Source: Candidatus Cloacimonadota bacterium (GTDB lineage: Bacteria > Cloacimonadota > Cloacimonadia > Cloacimonadales > Cloacimonadaceae). Taken from it: a stretch of DNA of 15,393 nucleotides. Position 1 is the first letter of the stretch; the number at the start of each line of letters is the position of its first letter. The notes beneath the pieces were generated by a model, which saw nothing but the letters and a program-made list of their open reading frames with translations, did no database searches and was not told the origin of the DNA. Position numbers and translations under genes: made by a program. The DNA lies in assembly GCA_028683635.1 (NCBI GenBank), contig JAQUHL010000010.1, positions 1 through 15,393 of the forward strand, read 5' to 3'. Shown one piece after another: positions 1-7,950 of this stretch.

Positions 1-6
1 TTAATT

Positions 7-339
7 ATGGCAACTAAACCACAAAAGCCAACAAAAAAACAAAGAATTAGAGTATGCTTAAAAGCATATGACCATCGTTTAATTGATGCTTCAGCAGAAA
101 AAATTGTTGAAACAGCAAAACGCACAGATGCTAAGGTTGCCGGCCCTATTCCGCTACCTACAAAACGCAGAATATATTGTGTTTTGAAATCTCCTCACGT
201 TGATAAAAAATCAAGAGAACATTTCGAAATGCGTATACACAAAAGAATAATTGATATCCACGAACCGACAAAACAAACAACAGAAGAGCTGAGCAGATTA
301 GATTTACCTGCTGGTGTTGACATTGAAGTTAAGTTGTAA
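7..339 (+). CDS. rpsJ: 30S ribosomal protein S10 (NusE)
   Basis: Small-subunit ribosomal protein S10, which also acts as the NusE partner of NusB in transcription antitermination. The 110-residue product carries the family landmarks in order: RIRVCLKAYDHRLID near residue 13, the GPIPLPTKRR loop near residue 46, SPHVDKKSRE near 62, the HKRIIDI strand near 78, and a C-terminal LPAGVDIEVKL. It is 5-8 residues longer than usual because of a lysine-rich N-terminal tail (MATKPQKPTKKQ). The upstream region lies outside the window, so no ribosome binding site can be judged. S10 normally heads the S10-spc operon, with rplC next, but no rplC follows here. The gene is AT-rich (about 35% G+C), unlike the rest of the window. 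The identity is secure; whether it belongs to the same genome as the minus-strand genes is doubtful. Confidence 0.97.
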   Translation: MATKPQKPTKKQRIRVCLKAYDHRLIDASAEKIVETAKRTDAKVAGPIPLPTKRRIYCVLKSPHVDKKSREHFEMRIHKRIIDIHEPTKQTTEELSRLDLPAGVDIEVKL

Positions 340-430
340 TACAACTATATAAAATTGAATACATTAGTAGTTGAATGTGATCTACGTCTTGGCAAAAATT
401 ACGTAGCGCTCACAAAGAGAGGAAAATAAA

Positions 431-523
431 GTGACTCTAGGATTATATGGTGAAAAACTAGATGCAGCTGACGAAATAGTTTCGTTAGATCTACCACAGG
501 CTAGATTGACTGCCCGAATAATT
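431..523 (+). CDS. Unidentified short frame after rpsJ, cut at a probable junction
   Basis: A GTG-started frame begins 91 bases after the rpsJ stop. It has a good Shine-Dalgarno-like GAGAGG at 417-422, 8 bases before the GTG. The first ~31 codons read VTLGLYGEKLDAADEIVSLD and then LPQARLTARI; I do not recognise them. They do not match the start of L3, the usual neighbour of S10. The frame stays open to 781, but beyond about 523 it is antisense to the truncated GlmU-like gene, so only the first part is likely to be real. It could be the 5' end of a gene cut by a misjoin. Confidence 0.3.
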
Positions 524-1126
524 TTATTTACATACATCGATAACCACACCTGGTTTCAGCTCTGCATCTTCACCAATCCACACTTGATATGGATCCAGTA
601 CAGATACTCCAGGTTCGGTTTCGAAGAAATTGTCCGCATCGTAAAAACACTCTTTATAATCCCAGTCAATCATTCTGGGATTATCATGTATCAAATCTGC
701 CAAGTTACTATACAGCCTGGTTTCAGTATCTGGGTAGATCTGATCGAGCTGGGGAGCCAAAGTGGCAAGATCTGGGAATGATCGGATTTTTTGTTTTGTT
801 TTCAAAGCTACTACCCTATCTCCCGCCAAGATCGCAGACTCATCCACCAAGGATTCAATCTGAGCCATAGCTTCTGATGAAACCCGAAGACTTGAATTGA
901 CGAACAATCCTGAGTTACTTTCATTAATCGACCAGTCAGGATGCTTGAGCTTGTACAAAGCGCAATAGGAATCATCCATCAGGTAGCTGTCATTATCTGA
1001 TTCGAAGTGATGGCTTATCCTCTGCCTTTGCTTGAGTATTCCACAGCGCAAATCACCGACAACTCTGGAAAATGTTATTGGATAAAAAGCATCAATCCGA
1101 TCATCGTCAAATATGGTTAACTGCAT
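524..1126 (-). CDS. GlmU-like putative sugar nucleotidyltransferase, truncated at 3' end
   Basis: N-terminal half of the alternative GlmU-like family found in Bacteroidetes and related phyla, thought to make a nucleotide sugar such as UDP-GlcNAc. The family start is visible: MQLTIFDDDRIDAFYPITF, then SRVVGDLRCGI (compare the usual LFDD, PLTFTRPV and LRIGI pattern). I chose the ATG at 1126 because this family motif begins there and AAAGGAA lies 7 bases upstream; the frame is open to an ATG at 1156. It overlaps the end of the glycosyltransferase gene by 20 bases. The product is about 200 residues, whereas full-length members have roughly 400. It stops just after WIGEDAELKPGVVID, the first turns of the C-terminal left-handed beta-helix, where the family normally continues with a glycine-proline and many hexapeptide repeats. 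The acyltransferase or oligomerisation domain is therefore missing, and the end coincides with the composition break. Confidence 0.75.
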   Translation of the reverse strand: MQLTIFDDDRIDAFYPITFSRVVGDLRCGILKQRQRISHHFESDNDSYLMDDSYCALYKLKHPDWSINESNSGLFVNSSLRVSSEAMAQIESLVDESAILAGDRVVALKTKQKIRSFPDLATLAPQLDQIYPDTETRLYSNLADLIHDNPRMIDWDYKECFYDADNFFETEPGVSVLDPYQVWIGEDAELKPGVVIDVCK

Positions 1127-2288
1127 TTCTATTCCTTTTGTAAGGTTTTTTCCCATGCCAAACGAAGAGATTAAACTGACCCAACAGCATTGTCAGAACC
1201 AAAAAAACTGTTTGAAATACCAGCCATATCGGATAAAACCACGCCATTTTTCCGTTAATACCGAAACGCTTTCGGGTGTTACCGATGAAGATATTTTCAA
1301 ACAATACCCTTGCCGTAAACAGGATCAGGGCCAGCTTCCAGTTGAATAAGGCCAATGCAAGAACTCCCCAGTACATAAAAGCCATGGATAGCAATATGAA
1401 AAAAAACTCCGGATCAAATTTCAGTTGGTATTTCATATTTGAAGCCCAGCGCGTACGTTGACTGAGCAAATGCTTAAGATCTCTGACCGGGCTTGTATAA
1501 ACAAAGCTTTGTGGATCAAAATTGAAAATTATCTTCATTCCCTGCCTGCGCATGAGTTGCATCAGGTTCACATCATCACCGGATATCAAGTGCTTGATTT
1601 TTTCAAATCCTCCTACTTCAAAAAAAGCTGTTTTGCGATAGGCAAGATTCTGGCCAATACAAGCCCAGCTTTTACCAATTGTATAACCTCCACCCAATAC
1701 CATATAAGTACAGGCAAAATCGAAGTGTTCATATTTATTTAGAAGGGATGCAGTATGCCAATCCCTGAGGTATGTTCTGGAGTATCCCGCAACCATATCC
1801 ACACCCTCAAAAAATGAGCTGATCATACTCCCGATCCAGGTATCTGGTACCAGGCAATCTGCATCAGTGGTCAGAATGATTTCCCCTGATGCTATCGAAA
1901 TTGCTTTTGTTAGTGCATTCTTTTTGGGTGAGACAACTTCATCTCTATCATCAACCTTAAGGTAGATAATCTTTACGTCATGATCGACAAAGGCTGTTAC
2001 CACCTTTTCTGTATCATCTTCAGAATCGTCGTCTGCCACAATAACTTCATACAGTTCTTTGGGGTATTTTTGGTTGATCAGGCAGAGCAGGAGCTTCCTG
2101 AGGTTTTCCGCTTCATTGCGAGCTGCAATGATAACAGAGACCGATTTTTTCTTGTGGTTGATCATGGGTTTGTATCTTTTATATCCATAATAAAAGCGGA
2201 TACTGAAGAGGACGTAGGTTACAAAGCCTGACCCAATTAGAACAAGTAATATGGTAAAGAGGATATCTCTAATTATGTTTCCGGTCAT
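1107..2288 (-). CDS. Membrane glycosyltransferase family 2 (processive-type)
   Basis: GT-A fold inverting glycosyltransferase (GT2) anchored in the inner membrane, probably adding sugars to a lipid carrier or envelope polysaccharide. One N-terminal membrane segment (residues ~8-30) is followed by the catalytic domain. That domain has SVIIAARNEAENL near 51, a DDD at 86-88 for nucleotide binding, TTDADC with the metal-binding DAD at 142-144, SGDDVNL with the likely catalytic acid near 238, and QRTRW at 277-281. The QRTRW motif resembles the Q(Q/R)xRW acceptor motif of processive enzymes. Two to three hydrophobic segments (about 294-365) close the protein. It lies 5 bases after the penicillin-binding protein gene and overlaps the GlmU-like gene, so donor-sugar synthesis and use may be linked. 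No strong Shine-Dalgarno is seen, so coupling to the upstream gene is likely. The donor and product cannot be read from the sequence. Confidence 0.88.
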   Translation of the reverse strand: MTGNIIRDILFTILLVLIGSGFVTYVLFSIRFYYGYKRYKPMINHKKKSVSVIIAARNEAENLRKLLLCLINQKYPKELYEVIVADDDSEDDTEKVVTAFVDHDVKIIYLKVDDRDEVVSPKKNALTKAISIASGEIILTTDADCLVPDTWIGSMISSFFEGVDMVAGYSRTYLRDWHTASLLNKYEHFDFACTYMVLGGGYTIGKSWACIGQNLAYRKTAFFEVGGFEKIKHLISGDDVNLMQLMRRQGMKIIFNFDPQSFVYTSPVRDLKHLLSQRTRWASNMKYQLKFDPEFFFILLSMAFMYWGVLALALFNWKLALILFTARVLFENIFIGNTRKRFGINGKMAWFYPIWLVFQTVFLVLTMLLGQFNLFVWHGKKPYKRNRNAVNHI

Positions 2289-2293
2289 GAGTT

Positions 2294-4387
2294 CTATAGA
2301 TCCGAATCAAGTTTGTCGTTATAACCCCATCTTGTGGGGTAAAAATTAAAGCTCAAAGTATCACTTGAGGTGGGAGGAATATTGTCTTTGTTGAAGTATT
2401 CTTCGATTCCGCCGGATTCAACCAAAAATCCAGTAACTGGATTAATTCGTTTTTTTTCAATATTATCCGGCATGGTAAATTTGTAACGTGAATCATCGAG
2501 AGATGGGGATTTCCCCTTATTATCAAGGATCATGGCTTTGGTCATGATCTGACCCCAGATAGGCGCACATATGGAACCTCCAGAAGTATTGAAGCCGATG
2601 GATTGGTTGTCGTCAAATCCTGCCCAGATACCCATAATATGTTTACGGTTAAATCCGATAAACCAGGCATCCCGGTAGCTATCAGTTGTTCCCGTCTTGC
2701 CTGCAGATTGATAGCTGTAGTTTCGGCGGGAAGCAGTAGCTGTTCCAGAAGTAACCACTGTTTGCAAAATACTGGTCATCAGAAAAGCAGTCTCAGGTGT
2801 TACAACCCTGCTTTTATAGGTCTGGCTTCGTTCTAAAACCTTTCCGCTGTGATCCTCAACCTTGGTGATAAACACAGGTCTGACCCGCACACCCTCATTT
2901 GGAAAAGTAGTATAAGCAGAAACAAGATTCATGGGTATCACTTCGTAAGAACCCAGTGCCACAGAGTAATCGATCGGTTTAACTCCCAGACCAAATCTGT
3001 TAAAAGCTTTTTGAACTGTCTCAATACCAATATCCACAACCGCTTTCACTGCCCATAAGTTATATGAATTCTGGACTGCCGTTCTAAGCCTGGCAAAGCC
3101 GTAATATTTGTTGCGGGTGTAGTTATGCGGAGTCCACAATTCACCGTTTCCCGCTCTGAGGGATATGGGAGCATCCTGTATCACAGTAGCTGGTGTATAA
3201 CCATGGTCTTCAATTGCAAAAGTATAGTTTATGGGTTTAATGGAAGAACCTGGCTGCCTTTTGGCTTGCAGGATGCGGTTAAACTTACTGTGTTGGAAAT
3301 TTCTTCCTCCGATCATAGCTCTGACTTGGCCTGTATCGTTATCCATAAACACCAGCCCACCTTGAAGATATTCGGTGCGGATATTATGTGTATTGGGTTC
3401 AACATCTTTCATCTTTTTTTTGTAGTTATATACTTTCTCAAAGTGTGCAAGATGCGCATTCAGCACAGAATCAGCATAGACAGATAGATCGGAATCCAAT
3501 GTAGTATAGATCTTCAGGCCACCCTCATAGAGCTTATCCGGACCATACTTCTTTTCCAGATAAATCCGAATATGCTCAATGAAATAGCTCGAAGCAAAGG
3601 ATTTGGAGATATTGCTCTTAGAAATCAGAGGTTCAGCAATTGACTCTTCATATTGTGATTCAGAAATGATTTTTTCCTTGTATAAACTTCTGAGTACATG
3701 ATTCCTGCGATGCAAAGCTGCGTCTTTTTTTCTGGCGGGATCATAGGCATTGGGGCTTTGGATCATACCCACCAGGGTGGCGGCTTCGGTTAGTGACAAA
3801 TCCCTGGCATGTTTATCAAAATATCTCAGTGATGCAGCTTCCACTCCATAGAGCTGTCTGCCCCAAAAGATTTTATTGAAGTAGATCTCCAAAATCTCAT
3901 CTTTGGAGAAATTTCTCTCAATCCTCAGCGCCAATATGACTTCTTTGATCTTCCGGGATATTTTTTTATCAAGGGAAAGAAACATATTTCTGGCCATTTG
4001 CTGTGTAATGGTGCTTGCTCCTTGGGAAAAATCCATCCGTGATACATCAATCAGAAGTGCACGAACGTTACCAAGGAGATCGACACCAAAATGCCGATAG
4101 AAATTTTTATCCTCAGTCACGAGCAAGGCATCAACCAAATATGGGGGTAATTCTTTGAGTGAAACCAGCTTCCTTTGTTCATCAACTGCAAAGAGATAAA
4201 TCATCTTGCCATTACGATCATAAACTTCAGAAGCTGTGCTCATTGTATAGTTCCGTAGCTCTTCGGTGGGAGGTAAGTCGTCCTTGTAAAACCAAAAAAG
4301 ACCTAAAAAGAGCCCAAGAAAAATATACAGTGCCCAAAACGTGTACGTTACTATTTTTTTGAAGTCATAGCTATGATACTTTGTCAT
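2294..4387 (-). CDS. mrcA: Class A penicillin-binding protein (PBP1A-type)
   Basis: Bifunctional peptidoglycan synthase with glycosyltransferase (GT51) and DD-transpeptidase domains, anchored by one N-terminal membrane helix (residues ~12-33). The GT51 motifs are complete: EDKNFYRHFGVD near 92, QGASTITQQMARNMF near 122, a KIKEVILALRIER helix near 145, and KDEILEIYFNKIFWG near 162. The transpeptidase has PGSSIKP with the SxxK serine near 381, SYN near 441-443 and KTGTT near 564. I chose the ATG at 4387, which gives 697 residues, because AGGTGG sits about 8 bases upstream. The frame also offers a GTG at 4399, but that GTG is part of the same AGGTGG. The start overlaps the end of the Gx-transporter gene by 17 bases. 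Length and motif order are normal, so the enzyme should be active. Confidence 0.96.
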   Translation of the reverse strand: MTKYHSYDFKKIVTYTFWALYIFLGLFLGLFWFYKDDLPPTEELRNYTMSTASEVYDRNGKMIYLFAVDEQRKLVSLKELPPYLVDALLVTEDKNFYRHFGVDLLGNVRALLIDVSRMDFSQGASTITQQMARNMFLSLDKKISRKIKEVILALRIERNFSKDEILEIYFNKIFWGRQLYGVEAASLRYFDKHARDLSLTEAATLVGMIQSPNAYDPARKKDAALHRRNHVLRSLYKEKIISESQYEESIAEPLISKSNISKSFASSYFIEHIRIYLEKKYGPDKLYEGGLKIYTTLDSDLSVYADSVLNAHLAHFEKVYNYKKKMKDVEPNTHNIRTEYLQGGLVFMDNDTGQVRAMIGGRNFQHSKFNRILQAKRQPGSSIKPINYTFAIEDHGYTPATVIQDAPISLRAGNGELWTPHNYTRNKYYGFARLRTAVQNSYNLWAVKAVVDIGIETVQKAFNRFGLGVKPIDYSVALGSYEVIPMNLVSAYTTFPNEGVRVRPVFITKVEDHSGKVLERSQTYKSRVVTPETAFLMTSILQTVVTSGTATASRRNYSYQSAGKTGTTDSYRDAWFIGFNRKHIMGIWAGFDDNQSIGFNTSGGSICAPIWGQIMTKAMILDNKGKSPSLDDSRYKFTMPDNIEKKRINPVTGFLVESGGIEEYFNKDNIPPTSSDTLSFNFYPTRWGYNDKLDSDL

Positions 4388-4919
4388 GTTCAGTTCCACC
4401 TATGAATCCCGAAAACACATCTTTGGATAAAAGAGTTAAATGACCTACCATTAATCCACTCAGTAGAGCGATAATGGTCAAAGCCGGGAGCAAAAACATC
4501 ACACTTGGATTGGAGATGAGAAAAATACGAACCAGAATCAACTGAATAGCATTGTGCACGACGGCACCTGCAATACTGATTCCGTATACACTGAAACCGG
4601 CATGAAGATAATGTAACAAACTCATTAGCAACACGGCAAAAAAACCGCCTCCCAGGGACAACCAGGTACTTGGAGTAAGCAGAGTAAAGGTAACAACTCC
4701 TCCGATTACACTTTTTATCAGGTTGATAAGGATCGCTGCAAGATATTTCCCCGATAGAATCAGGGAGAGAATAACCACATTGGATAAGCCGATGCGGATA
4801 AATGGAACAGGCAGGGTTCTGAGTACCAGGTTTTCTGCTATATATATGCAAGCCACTGTTGCGGTCAAAAAAGCATAGTGAAGGAGGGTTCTGTTTCCGA
4901 AAGCTGCGGTATCCCTCAT
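4371..4919 (-). CDS. Gx transporter family / heptaprenyl diphosphate synthase component I-like membrane protein
   Basis: A small integral membrane protein of 182 residues with five to six hydrophobic segments. The signature PFIRIGLSNVVIL (near residue 38) and a later glycine-rich GGGFFAVLLMSLLHYL are typical of the Gx-transporter family. That family is often labelled heptaprenyl diphosphate synthase subunit I and is related to ECF-type substrate-binding S components. Its true substrate is unsettled; prenyl or quinone-related compounds have been suggested. Its ATG overlaps the stop of the ATPase gene in an ATGA arrangement, so translation is probably coupled, with GAGG 4-5 bases ahead of the start. 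It ends inside the start of the PBP gene. The fold family is fairly sure, the function is not. Confidence 0.78.
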   Translation of the reverse strand: MRDTAAFGNRTLLHYAFLTATVACIYIAENLVLRTLPVPFIRIGLSNVVILSLILSGKYLAAILINLIKSVIGGVVTFTLLTPSTWLSLGGGFFAVLLMSLLHYLHAGFSVYGISIAGAVVHNAIQLILVRIFLISNPSVMFLLPALTIIALLSGLMVGHLTLLSKDVFSGFIGGTEHDKVS

Positions 4920-5632
4920 AAGCCTCGTCCGAACTCCTTGATCAGAGGATCTTCCTGCGAAAAGAAATGATCCAGTTTGCCTGCAAATCTCAATTCTCCA
5001 GAATCCAGGAAGAGAACATTATTGCCCAGATTCTGTAACCTGTGCAGATCGTGGGTAATGGTAATCGTAGTAATATCCATTGTATTAGTAATTTCCGTTA
5101 TATAATATAGTATTTCGTTGGAAGTAACAGGATCCAAGCCAGAAACTGGTTCGTCGAAGATTATATATCTGGGCTCGTAAACCAGAGCTCTCGCTATTCG
5201 AACTCGTTTTCTCTTCCCTCCGCTCAATTCAGAAGGATATAGGTTCAAGACATTTTTTAGCCCTAATAAGTCAAGATATTTCGTGACCTGCGTCTTGATT
5301 TGGTCCAAGTCTTTTATACCTCGTTCATACAGTGGCAGAGCTACGTTTTGAAAGATAGTAAATGAATCGAGTAGAGCTGAATTTTGAAACACCATGGAGA
5401 AATTTGCCCTAATGTTTTCAGCAGATTTGTCAGAGCTCATTTCGATGCCATCAATTTCGATGCTTCCCATATCTGGAGTAAGCAGTCCCATGATCGTTTT
5501 TATCAATACCGTTTTCCCACTTCCGCTCCTGCCCAGAATGATCAGATCTTCCCCATCAGGTAATTCGAAACTGATGTTGTTCAGCAAAGTCCTATCCAGT
5601 CTTCGTAAAATCAGATTTTTAGCTCTTATCAT
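4916..5632 (-). CDS. mlaF: ABC transporter ATP-binding protein, MlaF-like
   Basis: Cytoplasmic ATPase of an ABC system. From the ATG at 5632 the 238-residue product has Walker A GRSGSGKT at 34-41, a Q-loop in SMVFQNSALLDSF, the signature LSGGKRKRV, Walker B YIIFDEPVSGLDP and an H-loop in TITHDL. The run FQNSALLDSFTIFQNVALPL is characteristic of MlaF, the ATPase of the MCE-type phospholipid transport system that maintains outer-membrane lipid asymmetry. No MlaE permease or MlaD substrate-binding gene lies beside it, which is unusual; they may be elsewhere. A TTG at 5644 is also in frame, but the ATG gives the usual family N terminus (MIRAKNLI) and has GGA 7 bases upstream. It overlaps the VanZ-like gene by 14 bases and the Gx-transporter gene by 4. 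The ABC assignment is certain, the MlaF subfamily likely. Confidence 0.88.
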   Translation of the reverse strand: MIRAKNLILRRLDRTLLNNISFELPDGEDLIILGRSGSGKTVLIKTIMGLLTPDMGSIEIDGIEMSSDKSAENIRANFSMVFQNSALLDSFTIFQNVALPLYERGIKDLDQIKTQVTKYLDLLGLKNVLNLYPSELSGGKRKRVRIARALVYEPRYIIFDEPVSGLDPVTSNEILYYITEITNTMDITTITITHDLHRLQNLGNNVLFLDSGELRFAGKLDHFFSQEDPLIKEFGRGL

Positions 5633-5975
5633 GGATAAATCCAAAAAGGTACGCTATCGTCAAGCCACTCAGATTAGCCAGCCAATCAAAAATAGAGACT
5701 GATCTGCCTGGTATCCATTTTTGGTGATACTCTTCAAACATGGACGACGCTACCAAAAATAAAAACCCTGTGAACACCCACTTGGGCTTTAGCTTGTTTT
5801 CTTTGCTTATCCGGTTGAAGAGCACTCCAAGAACCAGATAGATGGAAAAATGCGCAATTTTATCAAGGGAAAATTTCTCTATGTTGACCAGGGATTTGGA
5901 TGGTATGGATGATACCCCCCAAATCACAAGATACCACAGGATGAAACAGAGGACACCAATGGTGTTTTTTTTCAT
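5619..5975 (-). CDS. VanZ-like family membrane protein
   Basis: A 118-residue protein with four predicted membrane segments (about 5-22, 40-57, 66-83 and 95-113). It carries the VanZ-family pattern: DKIAHFSIYLVLG in the second segment, an acidic EEYHQ, then IPGRSVSIFDWLANLSG leading into the last segment. VanZ-like proteins occur widely outside glycopeptide resistance, and their biochemical role is not well defined. Some give low-level resistance to teicoplanin or other envelope-active compounds. There is no vanHAX set here, so resistance should not be inferred. The start overlaps the previous stop in ATGA form and no Shine-Dalgarno is visible, so it probably relies on coupling. Confidence 0.85.
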   Translation of the reverse strand: MKKNTIGVLCFILWYLVIWGVSSIPSKSLVNIEKFSLDKIAHFSIYLVLGVLFNRISKENKLKPKWVFTGFLFLVASSMFEEYHQKWIPGRSVSIFDWLANLSGLTIAYLFGFIHDKS

Positions 5976-6688
5976 TTATGATAGTTAACCAGTTCCCACA
6001 CCATGTTTACCAGACCCTTTTTCACATTTGCCTTGTGGACGATATTATCTGCTGATATCCACAATGTAACAATTGTATCCTGATTCAGCACATTGTGGGT
6101 TACCATGTCGATATAGGGCATTTTAGCTTCACCGGTATTTTCAAACCTGAGTGTGAATTTTTCTGTTTTGATCTTTCCCTGTTTGGTACGCAGTATTTCC
6201 GCTCCGGTATTTTCAATTTTGGCCAGCCACAGAATCCCATTGCCATCGATCCAGTATCTATTGGATGTAAGTTTTCTATAAGACAACCCGATCATGAATG
6301 TAAAGAAATCTCTGGTATTATCCTGTAGGGAGTAACTGGATTGTCCGTCTTGGGAGGCTTGTTTCATAACTGCCTTTTTTTCGTTATGTTTATATGAAAC
6401 AAACACAGAATCCTGATTATTATCTTGATCAATCAAGCGGAGATAACTGGTGGGAAGATAGTCCTTTTGATAATTCACGAGATATTTGTTGTTGATTCTG
6501 GGAAACATCTTGTTGGAAAGAAGGGATACAGCAGATATAGATAGTTCTCCGCGAACCACATCATCTTTGATGTTGATTTTGGCAACGTGCAAGCCAAGGG
6601 ACTTGACGTTGTAATCAAATTCAAAAGCTCCCAAACACATACAAATCAGCAGCATCAGCACTATCATGGCAAAACGTGTTAATCTCAT
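5972..6688 (-). CDS. Exported DUF3108-like protein
   Basis: A 238-residue protein with a classic signal peptide: a basic MRLTR, then a hydrophobic core ending near CLGA at about residue 21. The mature part looks like a periplasmic beta-rich domain similar to DUF3108 proteins. These share a middle block like WIDGNGILWLAKIE, followed by RTKQGKIKTEKFTLRF and a C-terminal TLWISADNIVHKANVKKG. DUF3108 members are diderm envelope proteins of unknown function. A cysteine at 18 lies near the cleavage site, but it does not sit in a proper lipobox. GAGGATGAAGG precedes the ATG, which also overlaps the CNNM gene's stop as ATGA. Family membership is by pattern only, so moderate confidence. Confidence 0.65.
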   Translation of the reverse strand: MRLTRFAMIVLMLLICMCLGAFEFDYNVKSLGLHVAKINIKDDVVRGELSISAVSLLSNKMFPRINNKYLVNYQKDYLPTSYLRLIDQDNNQDSVFVSYKHNEKKAVMKQASQDGQSSYSLQDNTRDFFTFMIGLSYRKLTSNRYWIDGNGILWLAKIENTGAEILRTKQGKIKTEKFTLRFENTGEAKMPYIDMVTHNVLNQDTIVTLWISADNIVHKANVKKGLVNMVWELVNYHK

Positions 6689-7950
6689 CCTTCATCCTCT
6701 GTATCTATGAGTTCAAGTCCAATTACTTTAATGCTTCTTTCATCACAACTTTTAATAGTAAAGTTATACCGGTTGTCCAATTCATAGCTTTCTCCTTCCA
6801 GGGGTACATGATTGAGCTGAGCCAATATAAACTCGGCGATGTTATCAAATTCATCAGGATCAAGCTCAGCATGAAACTCCTGATTAAATTGTCTGATATT
6901 GTATAATCCGCTTAAGGTATAATGCCTGTCGTCATGTTTTATCATTTCTGGTATTTCGTCCTGATCATACTCGTCTCTGATTTCCCCCACTATTTCCTCA
7001 AGGATATCCTCAAGCGTAATAACCCCAGCCGTGCCACCATATTCATCCACAACAATTGCCACTTGCAATTTCCTGCTCTTGAACTGGTTCAAAAGTGCCT
7101 GGAGTTTCATGTTTTCTGTAACGAACCAGGCAGGCCGGAATATTTTGGAGATACTTGCCTTCTCAGGAAAGAGCAGCAAATCCTTTACATAGACTATACC
7201 GATAATGTCATCAATAGTTTCTCGGAACACTGGAATGCGTGAATAACCGGAGCTCACAATCAAGTTCTTCAGTTCTTCCATGCTCTGCTTTTCTTCGATG
7301 GCCGTTATATGCACCCGGGGAACCATTATCTCCTTTATCTCTGCTTCCCTTACCCTGAATAAACCAGCCAGCATTTTTTTCTCATGTTCTTTCAGGGATT
7401 TCACTGAGTTTTCGGATTGGATGAGATCATGAAATTCTTCAGATGTAAATTCCAAACCGATGTGGTTATCAATCTGCCGTTTTGTTGAAATCAGACGGCT
7501 GAAGCCTTCAAAGAGGATGATAATGGGATATAACAGATATTGGAGTATCATAAGCGGAACTGAAGCAATCCGGGAAAAGCTTTCAGCTTTGGCCAATGCC
7601 AATAGTTTGGGAAACATCTCCCCAAAAACCAAAATAACTGTGGTTGTAATCACAACCTGGATGGTAATAATTAACGAATTCCCCAATTTATCCTTCAGAA
7701 TCTGTAAAGCCCATAAAGTTGCGAAGGAAGAGATTGCCATATTTACAAAAGTGTTTCCCAAAAGCAATGTAATCAGAAGTTTCCTTGGTTTTTGGAGCAA
7801 CTTGATAACCCTTCTATTGGATAATCCTTTCGTTTTTTCAATCTTTTTCAGATACACTCGGGGCAAAGAAAAGAGGGCTGTTTCCGAGCTTGAGAAAAAT
7901 GCCGATAACAACAGTAAGCCAATGATGATAAATGCTTTATTCTCTTCCAC
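6685..7950 (-). CDS. CNNM/CBS-domain protein of the HlyC/CorC family (putative divalent cation transporter)
   Basis: A 421-residue membrane protein with the full three-part layout. First is the CNNM transmembrane domain (residues ~6-155), with the signature SAFFSSSETALFS, LLLGNTFVNMAISS and FGEMFPK. Next is a Bateman CBS pair (about 205-330), with MVPRVHI, SGYSRIPV and VDEYGGTAGVITLEDILEEIVGEI. Last is a CorC/HlyC C-terminal domain (about 340-421). Relatives are linked to Mg2+/Co2+ export or homeostasis, and the older 'hemolysin' name is misleading. The start is a GTG inside the end of ybeY (14-base overlap), with only a distant AAGGT. A pgpH-ybeY-CNNM order is common in bacteria, which supports both the assignment and operon membership. 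Confidence 0.93.
   Translation of the reverse strand: MEENKAFIIIGLLLLSAFFSSSETALFSLPRVYLKKIEKTKGLSNRRVIKLLQKPRKLLITLLLGNTFVNMAISSFATLWALQILKDKLGNSLIITIQVVITTTVILVFGEMFPKLLALAKAESFSRIASVPLMILQYLLYPIIILFEGFSRLISTKRQIDNHIGLEFTSEEFHDLIQSENSVKSLKEHEKKMLAGLFRVREAEIKEIMVPRVHITAIEEKQSMEELKNLIVSSGYSRIPVFRETIDDIIGIVYVKDLLLFPEKASISKIFRPAWFVTENMKLQALLNQFKSRKLQVAIVVDEYGGTAGVITLEDILEEIVGEIRDEYDQDEIPEMIKHDDRHYTLSGLYNIRQFNQEFHAELDPDEFDNIAEFILAQLNHVPLEGESYELDNRYNFTIKSCDERSIKVIGLELIDTEDEG

Noticed and set aside
382..406. CTACGT/ACGTAG inverted repeat between rpsJ and the 431 frame, as a terminator
   Set aside because: Only 6 bp with a 13-base loop and no T-run after it on the plus strand.
524..781. Right part of the plus-strand frame 431-781 as coding
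   Set aside because: It is antisense to the recognisable GlmU-like gene and shows no family resemblance past the junction.
4390..4851. 153-codon minus-strand frame inside the Gx-transporter gene
   Set aside because: Out-of-frame shadow; the translation is cysteine- and arginine-rich with no domain, while the other frame gives a clear membrane protein.
5619..5975. VanZ-like gene as evidence for glycopeptide resistance
   Set aside because: VanZ-like proteins are widespread and no vanH, vanA or vanX genes are present.
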